From NCBI GenBank assembly GCA_012274445.1, contig JAAROD010000015.1, positions 248,001-312,000 of the forward strand: a DNA stretch of 64,000 nt, read 5' to 3'. A program made the position numbers and the translations under genes. Under the pieces are notes generated by a model. The model searched no databases. It was not told the origin of the DNA and saw only the letters and a program-made list of their open reading frames with translations. Shown piece by piece: positions 57,152-64,000 of the stretch. The stretch comes from Sclerotiophoma versabilis (taxonomy: Eukaryota; Ascomycota; Dothideomycetes; Pleosporales; Didymellaceae). Numbering within the stretch: the first letter of the stretch is position 1; every line of letters starts with the position of its first letter.

Positions 57152-57670
57152 TTACTGTTGCTTTATGAAAAGAGCATCTATTTGCATAAATATAAACTGC
57201 TTCAACTATAAATTCCATCTACTTAGCTCCTTCTTACGAGCACGTTCTATGTTGTCACGATCGCCAAGTTGGCGGACGGATGTCACCAAACCGCTGAAGT
57301 GGGGCAACGGCGAACATCGGTCAAATTGCTACCTATATTTGTGGTACGAGCTGATCGTAACGGTTTAGAGCCACATAAAACGTTTCCCACATCGCAGACA
57401 ACGACACACATCACAAAGCTACAGCATCAAAGATACGAAAGATGTCAATATATCTTCATTCGTATTGATCGCTGGTTAAGCATCGATCATGGCCATAAAG
57501 GCTTCATTCTACATAAACAGGGAGTATCACACTACCGTCCTACCATAACCCAAATTGCGTGAGATGTTGAATATTCGGTCCCAACCGATTCACATCCATT
57601 TTGTTGAAAACGCCGTCGTACGCCATGCCATTACAAGAACACACATTACCCAAGTCTACACACCAAAGAC
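57152..57670. other. Intergenic region
   Basis: The 5' flank of tRNA-Lys and the 3' UTR side of the serine hydroxymethyltransferase gene. No further gene was seen. Confidence 0.55.
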
Positions 57671-59188
57671 TTAGATGGGGAGAGGGAAAGTGACGGCCCA
57701 AGCGGCAATCTCCTTCTTGAGGCTGTTGATCTCCTCAACCTCGCCAGACGTGACCTTAGCCTTGAAGTCCTTGAGCTTGTTAGCCTCCTTGGGCAGATCA
57801 GCCTGGACCTTCCTGCACAGCTTGATGACGGTATCGATGTAGTGGGCAATCTTCTCAAACTCCTTCTCGCCGAGGCCGCGCGAGGTCATGGCAGGGGCGC
57901 CAATACGGATACCCATAGGGGTAAGTGCGGACTTGTCACCGGGAGTGGTGTTCTTGTTGCAAGCAATGTTGACCTGCTCAAGGACGGCCTCGACACGGGC
58001 ACCGTCAAGGTTCCACTGCTTCAGGTCGATCAGGACCATGTGGTTATCGGTACCGTCAGTGACGAGCTTGAAGCCCAGCTCCTTGAAGGTGGTCTCCAGC
58101 TGCTTGGCGTTCTTGATGACCTGCTGCTGGTAGAGCTTGAAATCCTCAGTCTGAGCTTGCTTGAGGGCAACGGCGAGCGCAGTGATGGTGTGGTTGTGGG
58201 GTCCACCCTGGTGACCGGGGAATACAGAGAAGTTGATTGGGCCCTCGAGGTCGTACAGAGTCTCCTTGCCAGTCTTAGCATCGGTCTTGCGGACACCCTT
58301 GCGGAAGAAGATCATGGCACCACGGGGACCACGGAGCGACTTGTGGGTGGTGGTGGTGACAATGTCGCAGTAGGGGAAGGGCGACTTGTTGACACCAGCG
58401 GCGACGAGACCAGAGATGTGAGCCATGTCCATCATGAGGTAGCAGCCGACCTTGTCAGCGATCTCGCGCATGCGGGCGTAATCAATCTCACGGCAGTAGG
58501 CAGAGGTACCGGCAACAAGGACCTTGGGGCGGTACATCAGAGCGTTCTGCTCGAGCTGGTCGTAGTCGATGAGGCCAGTATCGAGGTTGACGCGGTAGGG
58601 GAAGGTCTCGAAGTATGTGGAAACGGCGGAGATCTTCCTCTGGGGAGTCTGGTAGCCGTGGGACAAGTGACCACCGTGGGGCAGGTCAAGACCCATGAGC
58701 CTCTCGTGAGGCCTCATGATGGCCTGGTAGACCTGGAGGTTGGCGGGAGAACCAGACAAGCACTGGACGTTGACACCCCACTTCTCGTTGTCGAGACCGA
58801 AAGCCTCGAGGGCACGCTTCTGGCAGAGGAGCTCGATGGCATCGATGTGCTCGTTACCGCCGTAGTAGCGGGCACCGGGGTACCCCTCAGAGTACTTGTT
58901 CGACATGGGCGAACCAAGCGCATCGAAGACGGCGCGGGATGTGACATTTTCCGAGGCAATAAGGAGGATGGACTCGCGCTGACGCTGGATCTCGCGTTCC
59001 TACATTTCATCAGTAGATGCACACACACTAAGTAAGATGAAGCTATACATACCATAATCTGAGCGACCTCCTGGTCAGTGTCCACCAGGGACTTCTCCAT
59101 GAGCTGTCATGAGTCAGTATCCATCCATTGATGCTGGTGCGGGGAAACATACGTCCTGGTGGGACTTGGGGAGCGCGTAGTTGGACAT
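57671..59188 (-). CDS. SHM2: Serine hydroxymethyltransferase, cytosolic
   Basis: A PLP enzyme converting serine and tetrahydrofolate to glycine and 5,10-methylene-THF, the main entry to one-carbon metabolism. The protein is 471 aa, from exons 59188-59153, 59103-59053 and 58999-57671 (minus), with introns of 49 and 53 nt. The start MSNYALPKSHQD has no presequence, so this is the cytosolic isozyme. Conserved motifs are ERESILLIASENVTSRAV, KYSEGYPGARYYGGNE, the serine/THF region HGGHLSHGYQT, and the PLP-lysine motif DIVTTTTHKSLRGPRG (Lys249). The region GPINFSVFPGHQGGPHNH is also intact. Strongly biased codon use implies high expression and creates a 1.19-kb open frame on the opposite strand. 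Confidence 0.98.
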
Positions 59189-59927
59189 GTTTAATCAATT
59201 GATGGGGAACAGAAATGAAGTGAGGGCAAAGAAGGGTGAGGAGGGATGGAGAGAGAGGATGAAAGGTTTTAAGCTCTTGCCAGAGTACTGGATGGATAAA
59301 GCCTCGTGCCACGCGCCGCGCCTTCAACTTTTTTGCGCCTGTTGCGAGGGGCACACGATGAGCTACCCTTAGTTAGGATGGCGCCCCGCTTGACCTGCAT
59401 ACAACCCAGCCGGTCATCGGACTCGAATTTCTCAGAAGGGAGTAAACATCCTCCAATGTGCATCAAGTCTTGTCGCAGCTGTTAATTCTCAATGTCTGCT
59501 GGCTTGCTTTGAGCGCTCAGCTTGCACGCAGCCCCGCGTTTTGTGCGCGAAGATTTTCCGGATGCATCAATGACCTCACGAGTTGCGGCAGCAAGTAGTT
59601 TGCGGATGCGTTTCATAGGCTATTGGAACGAGAAAGTCGAGTTCCAATTCTTGTAGGCATTTACTACAGAAGTCCAGTCCATCATGCGTTCCTTTCCATC
59701 AGTCATTCCATTCATCTGGTCTTTCCGCGCTCATTTCGCGGCATGCCAAAAGTCCACCCAACGCCGGAAATGCAAAACAGGTAGTTCTGGACAACAGCAA
59801 GCTGTGTCGCATCGCCAAAAAGGGTATGTAGTCGAAAGCCAAGTACGCTCGGCGCAAAATACAATGCAAACAACAGTCGTCTCTATTCATTACTTCTCCG
59901 CCGAATCTTCCTGCCGTCACGACACGC
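59189..59927. other. Intergenic region
   Basis: Promoter side of the serine hydroxymethyltransferase gene and 3' flank of the Fig1-like gene. No additional gene supported. Confidence 0.5.
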
Positions 59928-60837
59928 TTAGTCGTCGGTCAGGCGGTCGAGAACAACGATACTGATGATCATGACAAGTAACCCGATGGTTACTATTATG
60001 AGCAGTACGAAGCCGAACCATCCTAGTACCATGGCCGATGTGCCTACGCCGGATCTCACGCTCCCGTTCCCTAGATCTTGTGCGATTGTAGCTGCGGCGA
60101 CAGATGCAGTGTGCTGCCACAGTACAGAGACGAGAACGAAGATCGACGAGATGAAGATGAGAGCAAGAGCAACCTGCGATACGGGTCTCGATGGGAAGGG
60201 CTTGACGTCGACATCCGAGCCTGTGCGCTCATCCCTCTCCTCGTGCCACCCAGGGAAGGTTGCGAGCAGGATGAATGTGAAGAAGGCGAGGATGATGGCG
60301 ACGATGAGGAGGTAAGGGAAGACAACGGCATCCTTGAAAGTCGCTGCGACCCAGACGAGGTTGAGCGGGTCTTGGTCGACCGACAGGTTGTCAACGAGCG
60401 CCGTCGCGTTGTTGGAGCAGATGTAGCCGCCACCATCGCGATTGATGCAGATGCCGAAGTATCCAACGCGCACGCCGAGCTGGGCATTACCGACTATGTT
60501 TGCGATGGCCTGCGTGACGCCAGGGTCGACTTGTTCGGTGGAGTATGTGGGCGTGTACTTCTCATACCACAAAGAGATGAGGAAGATGCCGGGGATGAGT
60601 GGTGATGTGGAGGAGCATCCTGCCAGTAGCAATGCTATAACTACGTTAGAGTCTGATCCCCTGCAACGCGTCGTCTGGACTTACACAGTAGGATGATAGC
60701 AACGGCGATCAAGATCATGAGTACATGATGATATCCAAGGAACGGTATCAGCCCTGTTGCGTTGTCAGTTCACATTCCTTCTTCGAAGGCGGCGGGTACG
60801 CACGTTGCATGCTGACTGCAAACCTGAGGTTCGCCAT
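59928..60837 (-). CDS. Fig1-like membrane protein
   Basis: A 271-aa four-TM protein of the Fig1 family (Ca2+ regulator and membrane-fusion protein), which in yeasts and filamentous fungi supports low-affinity calcium influx during mating or cell fusion. The exons (minus) are 60837-60804, 60753-60685 and 60640-59928, with introns of 50 and 44 nt. The spliced start is MANLRFAVSMQ|RLIPFLGYHH. The second join gives ILL|FIALLLAGCSSTSP, the family-typical end of TM1. The extracellular loop carries the claudin-like pattern G-x-C...C (FGICINRDGGGYIC) and N-glycosylation sites. TM2-TM4 follow, with a short tail ending LDRLTDD. The two small 5' exons are supported by phase and hydrophobic continuity. 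Confidence 0.88.
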
Positions 60838-61712
60838 GTTTTCTGTCTCTTCAAGAATGTGCGTGTTCTGTTACACTACAATTGACCCTGCGCCCCCAGA
60901 GGGCCGGGCACGACGGTCGGCGGAATGCACTCAGACGTGAAGTCTGCGCGAGCGATTGTCTTATCCCAGAATGTTCGTCGGCGTCGTCGAGGTGCGGAAC
61001 GTGGGTCGTTTCGATGTTCTCGACTACCACGTGTGGGGAGCTCTTGCAGTTTTGGTAGGAATGTGGTTCTGCCCTGTTCGCAACGAAAGTCAGAATCCCT
61101 TTGGTGGGAGGAATGTTCGAGAGGGCTGAGGAAGTGGGTAGCTTAGAATGTGTTTTTGCTCGCGCATGCAGATGCTGGGTACTTTGGTGTCTCAAAATGC
61201 ATGAGGTTGGTCGGAGGTGGCTGGTGGAGGCTGGGTGTTTACACTTAGCGCGTAGCAACGGGCAACGGAGTCGGACAGAACGTCATTCTGGCCCGCGTCG
61301 CGACGGAGACGAGCCAATCACCCGCACCCGGAGAGATCTGTTTGGGGGATTTCAATCTTGTTCCTGCAGGGCCGCGCCAAAGTAGGCTCCCGTGGTGGTG
61401 CATACCAGCCTCCTGCTTTTTGCGTGCAACGTGGCAGCGTGCAGACGGCGCCAAAGTTAAGATTGCGCTGACCGCCAGCTGGAGGAGACCCTCAGTACAG
61501 CGAGGCTCTCGAAAACGCCCCACCATTGACTACAGATCTGAACGGTGGTGTGAAGTGTGTATGGTGGAGCTCTCCGCAGATTCACAGTCCCACTGCGGCA
61601 GCCTCACGAAATTCGCCTCGCTCCTCATCTCCATACCGACCTCAGCACGGTCCACGGCAATCACAACACGCACAGACGCGAACAGTACAGATTGGGTATC
61701 ATATTTGCTCTA
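60838..61712. other. Intergenic region
   Basis: Promoter side of the Fig1-like gene and 3' flank of the dioxygenase gene. No gene supported. Confidence 0.5.
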
Positions 61713-62924
61713 CTAATACGCGCGCATTGGTTTCATCCAAGCCTGCTCAGCCGCCTGTGTTCCTGTTGTAGGCTCGTACGTGCGGAGTGGTTGCATCCAG
61801 GCCTCCTGCGAAGTACTGTCCGGTCCTTCCGGTGGAGTGCTGCTCGCCAGGTTACACTGCCTGAATATCCGAACCTCGTCGGGCGCGAATGCACCAACAA
61901 CACTGTGTATCGTACCCTGGTTATTGAACAGAACCAGATCGCCTTCCTCCCAGTCGTGGCAGTACACCAGCTCTGGCGCAATACCTGGTCGCTGCAGTCG
62001 ATACACAATGTTCCGCACTTCCTTGAGATCATCGATGACCGAACCGTCGTTGAGGTGTAGCTTGCGCACTGCAGAAGGATGAACTTGGAGGGCTAGTCTT
62101 CCTGTCACCGGGTTCTTCCAACACATCGGTAGCGTGAGGATTTTCGACTCGTCGACAGGCGGCAATTCGCTCATTGGCAGCTCCAGGCCATCGGACTCCA
62201 AACCCAAACCTGTCGATTTTGACTTTGCGGACGACATCCAGATGTAAGGATGCGCTGCGTACTCGACCTTCGTTGTACGCGCAAACTCCTTGTCGCTCTC
62301 TGACAAAATTTCGTACATCGTGTATCCAGACGCAAATGCGGTTGTGCCTAGTGGTACCTGCAGCTCGTCTCCGGTTCCGTCATCATAACGCAGAGTCTGT
62401 GTCCGCCCTTTCGGTACTTCAACAGCCATGAGGGAGGTAACCCGTGGTGGTTGGAGATCGTAGAGGGCGGCATCAATGTGCCAGCGATAGAATCGTGTGA
62501 AGTCCAGATCCTCGGCTTCAGGGACGGTGGTCTTATGGAAGGTCTTGTGGTGTGGGTGCTTTAGTGTGATATCCTTCAGACCCTCGAACTCTTTCACAAA
62601 TCCGTTCCCAATCACTTGCACTTGGGGCTGGTGCGGGATTGTCTTGAGGTCTGGGTGGAGGATGCTGCGCTTTGCATCCAGCGTCTTGCCGTGTCCATAG
62701 CCCGAGGATGACGGATCGAAACGCTGTGTGAGCTCAAACTGTGCTTTCGGCGTTGCGTGTGCTTGGTTCTTCAAGACAAGAACCGAATGCCTGTACAGTC
62801 CATCATAAATGGCGTCCCAGTCTTCCTCAGTCAGATTGTTGACATCAAGATTCGTGGCGATTGCACCAATGTTGCGGCGCGAATAGGCAGCGTGGGTGAC
62901 TGGCGTGATTTGTATCGACGACAT
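61713..62924 (-). CDS. xanA: Alpha-ketoglutarate-dependent xanthine dioxygenase (XanA-like)
   Basis: A non-heme Fe(II)/2-oxoglutarate dioxygenase of the TauD/TfdA superfamily, intronless, 403 aa. The closest match by pattern is the fungal XanA, which hydroxylates xanthine to uric acid with decarboxylation of 2-oxoglutarate. It works as an alternative to xanthine dehydrogenase in purine use. The iron-binding residues are His149 and Asp151 (FYRWHIDAAL) and His340 (NNQGTIHSVV). The 2-oxoglutarate-binding arginine is Arg352 (DEVRIFRQCN). These fall at the positions I recall for Aspergillus XanA. The C-terminal ~35 residues contain a duplicated motif (EAWMQPLRTY and QAWMKPMRAY) beyond the usual family end. 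Substrate assignment is from family knowledge. Confidence 0.88.
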   Translation of the reverse strand: MSSIQITPVTHAAYSRRNIGAIATNLDVNNLTEEDWDAIYDGLYRHSVLVLKNQAHATPKAQFELTQRFDPSSSGYGHGKTLDAKRSILHPDLKTIPHQPQVQVIGNGFVKEFEGLKDITLKHPHHKTFHKTTVPEAEDLDFTRFYRWHIDAALYDLQPPRVTSLMAVEVPKGRTQTLRYDDGTGDELQVPLGTTAFASGYTMYEILSESDKEFARTTKVEYAAHPYIWMSSAKSKSTGLGLESDGLELPMSELPPVDESKILTLPMCWKNPVTGRLALQVHPSAVRKLHLNDGSVIDDLKEVRNIVYRLQRPGIAPELVYCHDWEEGDLVLFNNQGTIHSVVGAFAPDEVRIFRQCNLASSTPPEGPDSTSQEAWMQPLRTYEPTTGTQAAEQAWMKPMRAY

Positions 62925-63770
62925 TACAGGCTGAGGGTGTGTGATGCTTGCTACAGCTCACCTGTCTGCGGTCATGCAATACTTATCCTTCAGTTCGCCT
63001 TCTATGCAACATCGACTGTTGTTCGTGAGCGCGGACGCTGCCGAAGTCCTTATCAGCATCAGATACCGCACTTGCATCTCCGGCCCTTGCCCCTCGGTCG
63101 GCAACTTGCGAGCTAGGAGTTGTCCGTAACAGCCGCTGCGTTGCTCCGCTCTCCTATGTAGCATGCAGGTACATGCGGGCTCTAGACATCTTCTGCTGGG
63201 AAAGGCGCGTTCGGTTGCAAGCGCCTGTATGTTCGGGAGGCGAAAGCATCGGCCATCGCCGACCGGAAGCACGCAATGCGCGTCCTGACCGATGTTGCGA
63301 TCTCATAGGGTGAAAGTGAGATATGTTAGTCAACGGTTTGAAGCTCAGTGACTGATGTTGCAGATATCAAGTGTCCACCTGGCAGGGTAATCTGGGGGAG
63401 GGGCGATTGCACGATACCAAATTACATAACAGCACTAGCAGCCCGCTTGAGCGAGGGCCTCACTTTCAACATCGATTTCTTGGACTTCAGTGATTTCAAA
63501 AGTCTTAAGAGGCGATGAGCGGTAACGTAGTCCACATGTGCGGATATGGTGTGCGATGTTGCACAATGAGTGTGTGGTGAAGGACGCGTCGTGTTTGCCG
63601 AGGTCGACATTGAGCAGCTCAGCGCTCCGTGAGTGTTGATTCGACGACTGACGTCACGTTGTCTGAATGTAGGTATTGAGGCCAAGCTCGAGAAGTGCTG
63701 ATAGATGTGTTCTCGGTTTTTAGGCCTTTAGACAATCATTTAGGATAGAAGGCTATACAGACTTCCGAAT
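62925..63770. other. Divergent promoter region XanA-like/GST
   Basis: The 846 bp between two divergent start codons has no supported gene and must contain both promoters. Confidence 0.5.
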
Positions 63771-64000
63771 ATGGTTCTTACTGTTCATCACCTCGGCATT
63801 TCGCAGAGCGAGCGTATCCTCTTTTTGTGCGAGGAACTGGCAATCGACTACAAGATCGTGCATCACACTCGGGATCCGATCGCAGCACCTCAGTCCCTCA
63901 AGAGCATACCTGGAAACTCCACTGGCAAAGCACCGTTCATCGAGGATTCGGAGGCCGGCATCACACTGTCTGAAAGCGCTGCCATCTGCGACTACATCCT
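63771..64000 (+). CDS. Glutathione S-transferase, 3' partial
   Basis: The first 76 codons of a glutathione S-transferase, cut by the window end. The sequence MVLTVHHLGISQSERILFL opens a thioredoxin-like GST N-terminal domain. The conserved beta-strand/cis-Pro region appears as STGKAPFIEDSEAGITLSESAAICDYI, where the Glu-Ser pair binds the gamma-glutamyl group of glutathione. It would conjugate glutathione to electrophiles or act in stress defence. The subclass cannot be set without the C-terminal helical domain. Confidence 0.88.
   Translation, partial: MVLTVHHLGISQSERILFLCEELAIDYKIVHHTRDPIAAPQSLKSIPGNSTGKAPFIEDSEAGITLSESAAICDYI

Noticed and set aside
57842..59035. A 397-codon open frame on the plus strand opposite serine hydroxymethyltransferase
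   Set aside because: It is a by-product of the strong codon bias of the SHMT gene; it opens on a non-ATG codon, has a monotonous Val/Gly/Asp/Leu composition and no domain.

Overview
The window is 64 kb of nuclear DNA from a filamentous ascomycete (Pezizomycotina). The style and gene content fit a dothideomycete, but that class assignment is inference. The evidence is: protein genes split by many short GT-AG introns (about 44-100 nt) with CTAAC/CTGAC-type branch sites; balanced base composition without RIP-style AT-rich blocks; and fungal-specific families such as a 7TM-RGS receptor, a Fig1 protein, 2EXR/F-box-like proteins, an Argonaute and a xanthine dioxygenase. About 21 protein genes and 2 tRNA genes can be supported. 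All exon structures were built by hand from reading frames, splice signals and family conservation. Layout, left to right: (1) the 3' part of an Ldb17/SPIN90-like actin regulator (71-1427), then 2.7 kb without a gene. (2) A monocarboxylate-type MFS transporter (4146-5905, minus), then the largest gene-free stretch (5.9-11.7 kb). (3) A ubiquitin-like/AN1 zinc-finger fusion (11696-12314, minus) and a cytochrome b5-acyl-CoA dehydrogenase fusion (13859-15472, minus). (4) A secreted, probably GPI-anchored protein, an amino-acid transporter, an F-box-like protein and the chaperonin subunit CCT7 (17.2-23.5 kb). (5) A 7TM-RGS protein (24379-26188, minus), the exocytosis regulator Sro7/Lgl (27176-30295, minus) and an unrecognised protein with a prion-like tail (30688-33309, minus). 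(6) A PPR-like protein (34060-37009), an F-box-like protein and tRNA-Asp with an intron (39619-39704). (7) UNC-50 (minus) divergent from RNA14 (plus), 40.3-45.1 kb. (8) An Argonaute with a long upstream region (47550-51172), then an HNH-domain protein and a PP28-like phosphoprotein (both minus), an F-box-like protein and tRNA-Lys. (9) Cytosolic serine hydroxymethyltransferase, a Fig1-like protein, a xanthine dioxygenase (XanA-like) and the start of a glutathione S-transferase. This is mainly a housekeeping neighbourhood: RNA processing, proteostasis, secretion and one-carbon metabolism, with transporters and signalling genes between. I see no secondary-metabolite cluster, no intact transposon and no CRISPR. 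No operon-like co-function is evident between neighbours. The most notable observations are a reading-phase conflict at the junction leading into the Argonaute PIWI domain, an exact LRGG ending on the ubiquitin-like domain just before the AN1 finger, a XanA protein with catalytic residues at canonical positions plus a duplicated C-terminal motif, and unexplained gene-free stretches.
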